From NCBI GenBank assembly GCA_946699065.1, contig CAMPDV010001173.1, positions 1 through 64,000 on the forward strand: a stretch of DNA of 64,000 nucleotides, written 5' to 3'. The first letter of the stretch is position 1. Every line of letters begins with the position of its first letter. Under the pieces are notes generated by a model. That model saw only the letters and a program-made list of their open reading frames with translations. It did no database searches and was not told the origin of the DNA. Positions 23,378 to 35,059 of the stretch are shown here, one piece after another. The stretch is from Loxodes magnus (Eukaryota; Ciliophora; Karyorelictea; Loxodida; Loxodidae). The position numbers and the translations under genes were made by a program.

Positions 23378-24670
23378 TTACCAATATAGTGAGAAGAAAG
23401 AAATAAAAAGTCTAAACTTTTTTAATGAGAATGATATTTTGTTGATGTGATAAACCTTAAGAAATGTTTCATTTTTAAGAAACATTTTTTTTAAATCTTT
23501 TTATTTCATTGAACAGCATTTACTATTCTTTTTTTGCTTCATATTAGCTCCAAAAACAAGTTTTTAAAACTATTAAATAATATAAAAGTTTTATTGTTTT
23601 CTTTATTTACTTTTTTAAATATTTTTTTTGATCTTCTATTTCCTTCTTAAATTCTCTTTTTCATTAGATTCGAAAACAACAAGAATATTTTTATGAAGAG
23701 CGCACTTTTTTCGTGCTCAGCTCTTTGCATTTATATATGTTCGTTGCTTCAAGTATAGAAGGTCTTTCCTTATTAGTTACATATCTTGCTCATTTTCCTC
23801 TATTTTATCTCTTGTTCTTCTATCATCGCTTTAATAGATTTTTATTGCTTAATATGTTTTTTCTTACATATTTTACTAATTTTAATTTCTAATTCTTTTC
23901 TTCTTTAACAAGCTTTTTTATACTCATAAAAATTATCCTTTTCCTGCTCTATATTCTTTTCCTATTTATTTTTTTCATTCAAATTTCTTTTCTATATTTT
24001 CCTTTTTTCTAATGAATCTTTGATATAATCTTTTATTATATCATTTAAATAGGGTGCAAACCCCTTTCCTTCGGATGCTGCTTGGAGGCAAGGCAACAAA
24101 AAATTAGCGCGGAGGATAAATCGGAGGAAGAGAAACCAAGAGAAAGAAGATGCGACAAGCTGGAGAACTCTGAATGCCAGGAGGAAACTTTCTTCATCAT
24201 AGGAAATATACCCGTAATCGCATCCTATGCTTTGGAAGGAAAAATTACAGGGACGTACAGGAAGAGGATAGAATAAAAAAATGTTCGACATGAAATAAAA
24301 TAACACTGTAATCAGATTTAACAAGGTCTATAATTGATTGATTATTATAAAGTCAGGTTTAGCTCTTTTTTACTGTTCTTAGGTTCTAATGAATTTCTCG
24401 AAGATGGCGGAACCTCATTTTATATCTTTTACATTTTGATATTTCTTTTGTAAATTGATTCTAAATATTATAAGTTTATTAACAAGCATATTTATAGAAT
24501 TCCTATTACTTTGAAAAATGTTGTCTAACTTAAAAACACTTCTAAAATAATCTCTTTTAAAGTCTATTATTAGAATGACAGAAAGTATAACTTTCATTTT
24601 ATAAAGTAAACTAGTTTATGTCAGAGAACTACAGTAAGGTTTTTAAGTGAAGTAAAGCATATAAAATTAA

Positions 24671-24751
24671 GACACTATGGCCGAGTGGTTAAGGCGACAG
24701 ACTTGAAATCTGTTGGGTTCTCCCGCGCAGGTTCAAATCCTGCTGGTGTCG
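24671..24751 (+). tRNA. tRNA-Ser(UGA), unit 3
   Basis: Identical to 21361-21441. Confidence 0.95.
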
Positions 24752-24811
24752 TTTTTAGTAAACTCTTAATAAAAAATGATACTTATTGTAGTGAAACAAT
24801 TAATTATAGAT

Positions 24812-24884
24812 GCCCTTGTAGCCTAATGGATAAGGCGCTTCCCTCCTAAGGAAGAGATTGCGGGTTCAAGTCCCGTCAAGGGTG
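24812..24884 (+). tRNA. tRNA-Arg(CCU), unit 3
   Basis: Identical to 21502-21574. Confidence 0.95.
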
Positions 24885-24952
24885 TTTTTTTATATAAAAT
24901 TTAAATATTTTGTTAATGAATATATTGATTGCTTAAGTCATATAAAAAAAGA

Positions 24953-25032
24953 TGACAGTGGTGGGATTTGAACCCACGCCCCGAAAGACTAGCGCCTAAA
25001 GCTAGCGCCTTGGACCACTCGGCCACACTGTC
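24953..25032 (-). tRNA. tRNA-Leu(UAG), unit 3
   Basis: Identical to 21643-21722. Confidence 0.95.
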
Positions 25033-26325
25033 TTACCAATATAGTGAGAAGAAAGAAATAAAAAGTCTAAACTTTTTTAATGAGAATGATATTTTGTTGA
25101 TGTGATAAACCTTAAGAAATGTTTCATTTTTAAGAAACATTTTTTTTAAATCTTTTTATTTCATTGAACAGCATTTACTATTCTTTTTTTGCTTCATATT
25201 AGCTCCAAAAACAAGTTTTTAAAACTATTAAATAATATAAAAGTTTTATTGTTTTCTTTATTTACTTTTTTAAATATTTTTTTTGATCTTCTATTTCCTT
25301 CTTAAATTCTCTTTTTCATTAGATTCGAAAACAACAAGAATATTTTTATGAAGAGCGCACTTTTTTCGTGCTCAGCTCTTTGCATTTATATATGTTCGTT
25401 GCTTCAAGTATAGAAGGTCTTTCCTTATTAGTTACATATCTTGCTCATTTTCCTCTATTTTATCTCTTGTTCTTCTATCATCGCTTTAATAGATTTTTAT
25501 TGCTTAATATGTTTTTTCTTACATATTTTACTAATTTTAATTTCTAATTCTTTTCTTCTTTAACAAGCTTTTTTATACTCATAAAAATTATCCTTTTCCT
25601 GCTCTATATTCTTTTCCTATTTATTTTTTTCATTCAAATTTCTTTTCTATATTTTCCTTTTTTCTAATGAATCTTTGATATAATCTTTTATTATATCATT
25701 TAAATAGGGTGCAAACCCCTTTCCTTCGGATGCTGCTTGGAGGCAAGGCAACAAAAAATTAGCGCGGAGGATAAATCGGAGGAAGAGAAACCAAGAGAAA
25801 GAAGATGCGACAAGCTGGAGAACTCTGAATGCCAGGAGGAAACTTTCTTCATCATAGGAAATATACCCGTAATCGCATCCTATGCTTTGGAAGGAAAAAT
25901 TACAGGGACGTACAGGAAGAGGATAGAATAAAAAAATGTTCGACATGAAATAAAATAACACTGTAATCAGATTTAACAAGGTCTATAATTGATTGATTAT
26001 TATAAAGTCAGGTTTAGCTCTTTTTTACTGTTCTTAGGTTCTAATGAATTTCTCGAAGATGGCGGAACCTCATTTTATATCTTTTACATTTTGATATTTC
26101 TTTTGTAAATTGATTCTAAATATTATAAGTTTATTAACAAGCATATTTATAGAATTCCTATTACTTTGAAAAATGTTGTCTAACTTAAAAACACTTCTAA
26201 AATAATCTCTTTTAAAGTCTATTATTAGAATGACAGAAAGTATAACTTTCATTTTATAAAGTAAACTAGTTTATGTCAGAGAACTACAGTAAGGTTTTTA
26301 AGTGAAGTAAAGCATATAAAATTAA

Positions 26326-26406
26326 GACACTATGGCCGAGTGGTTAAGGCGACAGACTTGAAATCTGTTGGGTTCTCCCGCGCAGGTTCAAATCCTGCTG
26401 GTGTCG
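26326..26406 (+). tRNA. tRNA-Ser(UGA), unit 4
   Basis: Identical to 21361-21441. Confidence 0.95.
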
Positions 26407-26466
26407 TTTTTAGTAAACTCTTAATAAAAAATGATACTTATTGTAGTGAAACAATTAATTATAGAT

Positions 26467-26539
26467 GCCCTTGTAGCCTAATGGATAAGGCGCTTCCCTC
26501 CTAAGGAAGAGATTGCGGGTTCAAGTCCCGTCAAGGGTG
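26467..26539 (+). tRNA. tRNA-Arg(CCU), unit 4
   Basis: Identical to 21502-21574. Confidence 0.95.
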
Positions 26540-26607
26540 TTTTTTTATATAAAATTTAAATATTTTGTTAATGAATATATTGATTGCTTAAGTCATATAA
26601 AAAAAGA

Positions 26608-26687
26608 TGACAGTGGTGGGATTTGAACCCACGCCCCGAAAGACTAGCGCCTAAAGCTAGCGCCTTGGACCACTCGGCCACACTGTC
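26608..26687 (-). tRNA. tRNA-Leu(UAG), unit 4
   Basis: Identical to 21643-21722. Confidence 0.95.
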
Positions 26688-27980
26688 TTACCAATATAGT
26701 GAGAAGAAAGAAATAAAAAGTCTAAACTTTTTTAATGAGAATGATATTTTGTTGATGTGATAAACCTTAAGAAATGTTTCATTTTTAAGAAACATTTTTT
26801 TTAAATCTTTTTATTTCATTGAACAGCATTTACTATTCTTTTTTTGCTTCATATTAGCTCCAAAAACAAGTTTTTAAAACTATTAAATAATATAAAAGTT
26901 TTATTGTTTTCTTTATTTACTTTTTTAAATATTTTTTTTGATCTTCTATTTCCTTCTTAAATTCTCTTTTTCATTAGATTCGAAAACAACAAGAATATTT
27001 TTATGAAGAGCGCACTTTTTTCGTGCTCAGCTCTTTGCATTTATATATGTTCGTTGCTTCAAGTATAGAAGGTCTTTCCTTATTAGTTACATATCTTGCT
27101 CATTTTCCTCTATTTTATCTCTTGTTCTTCTATCATCGCTTTAATAGATTTTTATTGCTTAATATGTTTTTTCTTACATATTTTACTAATTTTAATTTCT
27201 AATTCTTTTCTTCTTTAACAAGCTTTTTTATACTCATAAAAATTATCCTTTTCCTGCTCTATATTCTTTTCCTATTTATTTTTTTCATTCAAATTTCTTT
27301 TCTATATTTTCCTTTTTTCTAATGAATCTTTGATATAATCTTTTATTATATCATTTAAATAGGGTGCAAACCCCTTTCCTTCGGATGCTGCTTGGAGGCA
27401 AGGCAACAAAAAATTAGCGCGGAGGATAAATCGGAGGAAGAGAAACCAAGAGAAAGAAGATGCGACAAGCTGGAGAACTCTGAATGCCAGGAGGAAACTT
27501 TCTTCATCATAGGAAATATACCCGTAATCGCATCCTATGCTTTGGAAGGAAAAATTACAGGGACGTACAGGAAGAGGATAGAATAAAAAAATGTTCGACA
27601 TGAAATAAAATAACACTGTAATCAGATTTAACAAGGTCTATAATTGATTGATTATTATAAAGTCAGGTTTAGCTCTTTTTTACTGTTCTTAGGTTCTAAT
27701 GAATTTCTCGAAGATGGCGGAACCTCATTTTATATCTTTTACATTTTGATATTTCTTTTGTAAATTGATTCTAAATATTATAAGTTTATTAACAAGCATA
27801 TTTATAGAATTCCTATTACTTTGAAAAATGTTGTCTAACTTAAAAACACTTCTAAAATAATCTCTTTTAAAGTCTATTATTAGAATGACAGAAAGTATAA
27901 CTTTCATTTTATAAAGTAAACTAGTTTATGTCAGAGAACTACAGTAAGGTTTTTAAGTGAAGTAAAGCATATAAAATTAA

Positions 27981-28061
27981 GACACTATGGCCGAGTGGTT
28001 AAGGCGACAGACTTGAAATCTGTTGGGTTCTCCCGCGCAGGTTCAAATCCTGCTGGTGTCG
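27981..28061 (+). tRNA. tRNA-Ser(UGA), unit 5
   Basis: Identical to 21361-21441. Confidence 0.95.
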
Positions 28062-28121
28062 TTTTTAGTAAACTCTTAATAAAAAATGATACTTATTGTA
28101 GTGAAACAATTAATTATAGAT

Positions 28122-28194
28122 GCCCTTGTAGCCTAATGGATAAGGCGCTTCCCTCCTAAGGAAGAGATTGCGGGTTCAAGTCCCGTCAAGGGTG
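28122..28194 (+). tRNA. tRNA-Arg(CCU), unit 5
   Basis: Identical to 21502-21574. Confidence 0.95.
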
Positions 28195-28262
28195 TTTTTT
28201 TATATAAAATTTAAATATTTTGTTAATGAATATATTGATTGCTTAAGTCATATAAAAAAAGA

Positions 28263-28342
28263 TGACAGTGGTGGGATTTGAACCCACGCCCCGAAAGACT
28301 AGCGCCTAAAGCTAGCGCCTTGGACCACTCGGCCACACTGTC
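28263..28342 (-). tRNA. tRNA-Leu(UAG), unit 5
   Basis: Identical to 21643-21722. Confidence 0.95.
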
Positions 28343-29635
28343 TTACCAATATAGTGAGAAGAAAGAAATAAAAAGTCTAAACTTTTTTAATGAGAATGAT
28401 ATTTTGTTGATGTGATAAACCTTAAGAAATGTTTCATTTTTAAGAAACATTTTTTTTAAATCTTTTTATTTCATTGAACAGCATTTACTATTCTTTTTTT
28501 GCTTCATATTAGCTCCAAAAACAAGTTTTTAAAACTATTAAATAATATAAAAGTTTTATTGTTTTCTTTATTTACTTTTTTAAATATTTTTTTTGATCTT
28601 CTATTTCCTTCTTAAATTCTCTTTTTCATTAGATTCGAAAACAACAAGAATATTTTTATGAAGAGCGCACTTTTTTCGTGCTCAGCTCTTTGCATTTATA
28701 TATGTTCGTTGCTTCAAGTATAGAAGGTCTTTCCTTATTAGTTACATATCTTGCTCATTTTCCTCTATTTTATCTCTTGTTCTTCTATCATCGCTTTAAT
28801 AGATTTTTATTGCTTAATATGTTTTTTCTTACATATTTTACTAATTTTAATTTCTAATTCTTTTCTTCTTTAACAAGCTTTTTTATACTCATAAAAATTA
28901 TCCTTTTCCTGCTCTATATTCTTTTCCTATTTATTTTTTTCATTCAAATTTCTTTTCTATATTTTCCTTTTTTCTAATGAATCTTTGATATAATCTTTTA
29001 TTATATCATTTAAATAGGGTGCAAACCCCTTTCCTTCGGATGCTGCTTGGAGGCAAGGCAACAAAAAATTAGCGCGGAGGATAAATCGGAGGAAGAGAAA
29101 CCAAGAGAAAGAAGATGCGACAAGCTGGAGAACTCTGAATGCCAGGAGGAAACTTTCTTCATCATAGGAAATATACCCGTAATCGCATCCTATGCTTTGG
29201 AAGGAAAAATTACAGGGACGTACAGGAAGAGGATAGAATAAAAAAATGTTCGACATGAAATAAAATAACACTGTAATCAGATTTAACAAGGTCTATAATT
29301 GATTGATTATTATAAAGTCAGGTTTAGCTCTTTTTTACTGTTCTTAGGTTCTAATGAATTTCTCGAAGATGGCGGAACCTCATTTTATATCTTTTACATT
29401 TTGATATTTCTTTTGTAAATTGATTCTAAATATTATAAGTTTATTAACAAGCATATTTATAGAATTCCTATTACTTTGAAAAATGTTGTCTAACTTAAAA
29501 ACACTTCTAAAATAATCTCTTTTAAAGTCTATTATTAGAATGACAGAAAGTATAACTTTCATTTTATAAAGTAAACTAGTTTATGTCAGAGAACTACAGT
29601 AAGGTTTTTAAGTGAAGTAAAGCATATAAAATTAA

Positions 29636-29716
29636 GACACTATGGCCGAGTGGTTAAGGCGACAGACTTGAAATCTGTTGGGTTCTCCCGCGCAGGTTCA
29701 AATCCTGCTGGTGTCG
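29636..29716 (+). tRNA. tRNA-Ser(UGA), unit 6
   Basis: Identical to 21361-21441. Confidence 0.95.
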
Positions 29717-29776
29717 TTTTTAGTAAACTCTTAATAAAAAATGATACTTATTGTAGTGAAACAATTAATTATAGAT

Positions 29777-29849
29777 GCCCTTGTAGCCTAATGGATAAGG
29801 CGCTTCCCTCCTAAGGAAGAGATTGCGGGTTCAAGTCCCGTCAAGGGTG
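29777..29849 (+). tRNA. tRNA-Arg(CCU), unit 6
   Basis: Identical to 21502-21574. Confidence 0.95.
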
Positions 29850-29917
29850 TTTTTTTATATAAAATTTAAATATTTTGTTAATGAATATATTGATTGCTTA
29901 AGTCATATAAAAAAAGA

Positions 29918-29997
29918 TGACAGTGGTGGGATTTGAACCCACGCCCCGAAAGACTAGCGCCTAAAGCTAGCGCCTTGGACCACTCGGCCACACTGTC
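29918..29997 (-). tRNA. tRNA-Leu(UAG), unit 6
   Basis: Identical to 21643-21722. The single unit-specific substitution (30180) lies outside it. Confidence 0.95.
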
Positions 29998-31290
29998 TTA
30001 CCAATATAGTGAGAAGAAAGAAATAAAAAGTCTAAACTTTTTTAATGAGAATGATATTTTGTTGATGTGATAAACCTTAAGAAATGTTTCATTTTTAAGA
30101 AACATTTTTTTTAAATCTTTTTATTTCATTGAACAGCATTTACTATTCTTTTTTTGCTTCATATTAGCTCCAAAAACAATTTTTTAAAACTATTAAATAA
30201 TATAAAAGTTTTATTGTTTTCTTTATTTACTTTTTTAAATATTTTTTTTGATCTTCTATTTCCTTCTTAAATTCTCTTTTTCATTAGATTCGAAAACAAC
30301 AAGAATATTTTTATGAAGAGCGCACTTTTTTCGTGCTCAGCTCTTTGCATTTATATATGTTCGTTGCTTCAAGTATAGAAGGTCTTTCCTTATTAGTTAC
30401 ATATCTTGCTCATTTTCCTCTATTTTATCTCTTGTTCTTCTATCATCGCTTTAATAGATTTTTATTGCTTAATATGTTTTTTCTTACATATTTTACTAAT
30501 TTTAATTTCTAATTCTTTTCTTCTTTAACAAGCTTTTTTATACTCATAAAAATTATCCTTTTCCTGCTCTATATTCTTTTCCTATTTATTTTTTTCATTC
30601 AAATTTCTTTTCTATATTTTCCTTTTTTCTAATGAATCTTTGATATAATCTTTTATTATATCATTTAAATAGGGTGCAAACCCCTTTCCTTCGGATGCTG
30701 CTTGGAGGCAAGGCAACAAAAAATTAGCGCGGAGGATAAATCGGAGGAAGAGAAACCAAGAGAAAGAAGATGCGACAAGCTGGAGAACTCTGAATGCCAG
30801 GAGGAAACTTTCTTCATCATAGGAAATATACCCGTAATCGCATCCTATGCTTTGGAAGGAAAAATTACAGGGACGTACAGGAAGAGGATAGAATAAAAAA
30901 ATGTTCGACATGAAATAAAATAACACTGTAATCAGATTTAACAAGGTCTATAATTGATTGATTATTATAAAGTCAGGTTTAGCTCTTTTTTACTGTTCTT
31001 AGGTTCTAATGAATTTCTCGAAGATGGCGGAACCTCATTTTATATCTTTTACATTTTGATATTTCTTTTGTAAATTGATTCTAAATATTATAAGTTTATT
31101 AACAAGCATATTTATAGAATTCCTATTACTTTGAAAAATGTTGTCTAACTTAAAAACACTTCTAAAATAATCTCTTTTAAAGTCTATTATTAGAATGACA
31201 GAAAGTATAACTTTCATTTTATAAAGTAAACTAGTTTATGTCAGAGAACTACAGTAAGGTTTTTAAGTGAAGTAAAGCATATAAAATTAA

Positions 31291-31371
31291 GACACTATGG
31301 CCGAGTGGTTAAGGCGACAGACTTGAAATCTGTTGGGTTCTCCCGCGCAGGTTCAAATCCTGCTGGTGTCG
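31291..31371 (+). tRNA. tRNA-Ser(UGA), partial unit 7
   Basis: Identical to 21361-21441; the last complete tRNA gene of the array. Confidence 0.95.
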
Positions 31372-31431
31372 TTTTTAGTAAACTCTTAATAAAAAATGAT
31401 ACTTATTGTAGTGAAACAATTAATTATAGAT

Positions 31432-31444
31432 GCCCTTGTAGCCT
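31432..31444 (+). pseudogene. Truncated tRNA-Arg(CCU) at the array edge
   Basis: Only the first 13 nt (GCCCTTGTAGCCT) of the tRNA remain. Sequence then changes abruptly to unrelated DNA, marking the right breakpoint of the array. Confidence 0.9.
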
Positions 31445-33260
31445 GGAAGTCTTTAGTTACTTTTAGTATGAATCTAATCATTTCCAAGATAAGTATTGTT
31501 AACATAACTAAATAACTAAATGATAAAAATTTTAAATTTAAATCGAAATAATTAAAAAAACTTATAAAGAAATATCTGATTAAACTAGATATGTCTAGTT
31601 TAATTTTTGATAATGATGCTATAATTTTACTCTATTTGTTTTATTAGTTAGAAGCAAGAGAAGACGATTTTTTTTAATATCTTTTTTATTGCTTTCATTA
31701 AGCTTTAGAATTAAGATTTTGGGAAATTGAAATTTAAGATTTTATAAAGTTCATTCATTTAACCTGTTTGAATTTAAGGAAATTTTAGATAAGATATAAA
31801 ATTATAGTTTTAGAATTATTTATCAATCTAGTGGATAAATAACTGATCTTACACTGAATTTGATGGAGTTTTTTTATCAGTTTATACTTTTAAAGTTAAT
31901 AATCTGAGGATAAAGTTTTACAGATTAATAAAATCTTAAGAAAGTAATAAGAAACTTAAAATTTATCGGCTCTATAGGAAAAGTAAGGATCGATTTTAAC
32001 TCCAGCGATAAAGCCTCAATTCAATAAATAATTTAGAATTTTAGGAAAGACAATTGAAGCCAATTATAAATTTAGAATATAGGATTATATTGTCTAGCTT
32101 TTAATTTCGTTTTTAATTTCAATTAATAGTTTTTGTGAGGAGATGGAAGCACTTGAATCTTTCAAGATAACTGATAGTTATCATGTCCTTTTGAAGAAAG
32201 AGAAATAAAATAATTAAAAAATGAATATGTAATTAAATATGCTGTATTAATTACAATGGTATTTATATAAGTGGTGGTTTCTTTATTGGAAATAAAAGCA
32301 AATTACAATTATGAGTTTGTTAATCTTGAAAGAGTATTTGTAATATCTATTTGAGACTTTATTTATATCTTGCGTTTACTTTTTTATTTCTTATAGATTG
32401 TATCAGTAGGACCCGATATATCTAGCTACGGAAATTTGGTATAGTTTATTATAAACTGCGTTTAATTAGATTTTGTAAAAATTTTTGTTGATTCGAATAA
32501 TAAGCAATACTCTAAAAATATAGTTGCATGTATTTTTGCTGTTTTATGAATTATATACTTTTTATCTATCCTACTTCGGCTTGAACTTTCATGATGAACA
32601 ATTTTCTATTTAATATGAAGCGTATCTTATTATATAGGGCCTTTCTTAACTTATAGCTTTTTTCTCCCTTTAAATTGAAATTTTATGGATCTGTTTATTT
32701 GCTTGGAAGGAGTAGATTGAAATCACGATGGAAAAATACAATTTTGAGAGTCTTTTCATTATAAAGATTGCAGCTGAAAATGCTGATAAGGAGTTCATCT
32801 TAAGCCTGTAATTTTATGTTCAATCTACTTTTTAATTTATTAAATTTATGGAACTAAAACAGTTCTGATGTGACAGGAGCTTTATGGATGGTTAATGAAA
32901 GTAAAATATAAAAAAAGTTTCTTAGTAATTTTAAGAGTCCTGCTGATAGTATTATGTTCCTTTAACATTGTTTTATAAAAGTAGAATAAAATAATACATG
33001 CTATGCTTTTTCTTTTCTATTATACTTATAAGTTGAATCCATGTAACTATCCTAATTGGGAATTCTTATATTTCTTTCTTATAATATTAATCATGCTGTA
33101 GTTTAAATTTTTAGATTGTCCCTTTCTTAATTTTATATTGATGAAAGAAATTATTTAAGTTCATTTTTTATAGGCTGCTTAATTACTAGTTAATTAGGCT
33201 ATAAATTTCAAAGCAAATATAAAACTTTGATTACTATTTTTGAGTTGGACGAAACATATT
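31445..33260. other. AT-rich stretch, coding status unresolved
   Basis: A plus-strand frame from ATG at 31591 is nearly free of TGA for about 400 codons, but its Gly/Pro content is at random level. A better-looking frame covers about 32850-33260 (S-S-D-V-T-G-A-L-W-M-V-N-E-S and F-E-L-D-E-T-Y-L-F) without TGA and with more acidic residues, so a fragment of a membrane-type protein is possible. No family is recognised. Confidence 0.25.
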
Positions 33261-33269
33261 TATTCAGAT

Positions 33270-33970
33270 GATCATTCTAATGCAAAAAGAATTAGAATCT
33301 ACTTTACTTTTACATTTAGAACTAGATAACCTATCTTAATTTTAGAAAATTATTTAAAGGATGCTAGTATCTTTCTTCAATGTTAAAGACCAAATTTACT
33401 ATTCCGTTTTATTTAACGATGAATTTGGCCACTGCTTGTCAGTACTCGCTCCATATTTTATTCCTTACCACTTGTATCACTTCTTAGTTTATGGCATTTT
33501 TTTTACTAAATTAGTATTTTCCAGATAGTGGTTAAAATAAACTGCGACCGCCATATCTGATAGATCATCATAAGTATTTTAGTAGACTCTTACTATTAAG
33601 TCTTCAGGGACGTTGGTTGAAATAAGTTGCTCATTCTTTTGCTAAATTATTGCTTAGGTTTTTTACTTTTTTTACCACTTCATTCCTTTCTTATTTTATA
33701 CTCCTCCTTTTAGTGAAGTCTGTCCAACCATAGATATATTGATATCCTTTTTTCTGCTGAGTGTATTATTATATCATGCTTCTTCAATCGGTGAATTTGG
33801 TTCGGTGTATTCTGAGTGCTTGAGTTATGAGTCTAGTTTCCATTCATAATAAAGAAGGTTGGATTAATTAAAGCGAAGATCTGGTAGAAGAAGAAAGCGC
33901 TTCAGGTTTTCTCTCCTATTTTGAGGTGGTATAAAAGCCCTTCTTGAAGCAAACCTTTTTTTTAATTATA
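33270..33970 (-). pseudogene. Gag-like ORF1 relative, frameshifted
   Basis: On the minus strand the first readable block is K-K-G-F-Y-T-T-S-K-Q-E-R-K-P-E-A-L, matching the N-terminus of the ORF1 at 46476 (K-K-G-F-Y-T-T-S-F-K-V-Q-K-E-E-R-K-Q-E-V-L). Further on, a different frame reads N-V-P-E-D-L-I-V-R-V-Y-Q-N-T-Y-D-D-L and V-Y-F-N-H-Y-L-E-N-T, with normal amino-acid composition. No zinc knuckle was found. At least one frameshift separates the two parts. Confidence 0.45.
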
Positions 33971-33979
33971 CAAAGAAAG

Positions 33980-35050
33980 CAGACATATTAACCCATAAAA
34001 AGCAATAAGATCATTTATTATATATATCATAAAATGTATTTATTGAATCATAAATCAAGAAAGCAATACAGAAGATTATTTTATTTTAGTTAATAAAAGG
34101 ATCAAGACCAATATGTATATAAAATAGAAGATATCAATTTAAAAATCTAACGATTACTCAAAATATATACTAATATCATATAACTATATCAAGAAGAGAA
34201 ACTGAGAGTGAAAATAAAGAAAAAGAAAAAGAGAAGAACATAAAAATGAAAAAGTATTAAATAGTATATTTCGTACTTAAAAAAACAAATACGATGAAAG
34301 AAATTTCATAAAAAATATAAATCTCAGTTCTTAGTTGAAATCTTCTTCATATGCTTCACACTGAGTTGCTGACATTTTATTTTTTTGAATGAGTGAAAAA
34401 TAAAAATGTTACTTAATATTTTATTGTATAGATATCACTTAAGAAAGTAACTGAAGGTAATTTGTTTTGCATTAATTATATGAGATTACTTATTAAATTC
34501 AAAAATAGTTATTACCTACTTTTAAAATTATTACATTAATGGAAGATTTTTCCCTCTGAATCTAAATCATTATACAACTATAAAGAGGAATTAGTGAAAG
34601 TCACTTCTAAGCTATACTGCTAACTAAAACTAAATCATCCAAAAATTCGTTTATTAACTAATTTTCCAACCTTTTATCTTCTAAAACGAAGGGAAAATAT
34701 CTAGGAAGATAAAGAAAAGTAAGAAAATAATAGGCTTTCAAAGGAAGTAGTTCAACTATAGAAACTGATAAAAAGAAGAGGAAGAAGATTTAAAAATAGT
34801 ACGATATGCTTAGAATGATAATAAATGGTTAAATGGTTTAACTTGATCTTAGTGATTTTGAAGCTAAGTATTTAATAAACTTAATCAACATTGAGAAATA
34901 TCCAATTAGATTAATCTATAAAATGATTTAATAAGTACTTTCTAAGGTAGAATAAATGCTTAATATTATAATGTATACTTTTTAATATATCAAGAGGATA
35001 AGTTAGAAGAGTTATTTAATTATTGTATTTTCTTATATGAGATAGATTAG
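33980..35050. other. AT-rich stretch, nothing firmly recognised
   Basis: An ATG at 34034 follows TATATATCATAAA, the run seen before SINE-A heads and ORF1 starts, so a decayed element may begin here. No knuckle, enzyme motif or RNA is visible. Confidence 0.3.
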
Positions 35051-35059
35051 TAAGAAAGA

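Larger units (their letters stand above)
20986..31444. repeat. Tandem array of a 1655-bp unit carrying three tRNA genes
   Basis: Six complete 1655-bp units (starting at 20986, 22641, 24296, 25951, 27606 and 29261) are followed by a 529-bp partial seventh (30916-31444) that stops 13 nt into its tRNA-Arg gene. The only unit difference I noticed is G to T at 30180 in unit 6. Each unit holds tRNA-Ser(UGA) and tRNA-Arg(CCU) on the plus strand, tRNA-Leu(UAG) on the minus strand, a LINE-B 3' tail on the minus strand (unit offset about 1045-1410) and a SINE-B fragment on the plus strand (about 1405-1655). Short open frames inside the unit are remnants of those retroelements. Such near-identity implies recent amplification or active homogenisation. 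Confidence 0.95.

Noticed and set aside
20986..31444. Array considered as a CRISPR or centromeric satellite
   Set aside because: The unit is 1655 bp and contains tRNA genes; there are no short direct repeats with unique spacers.
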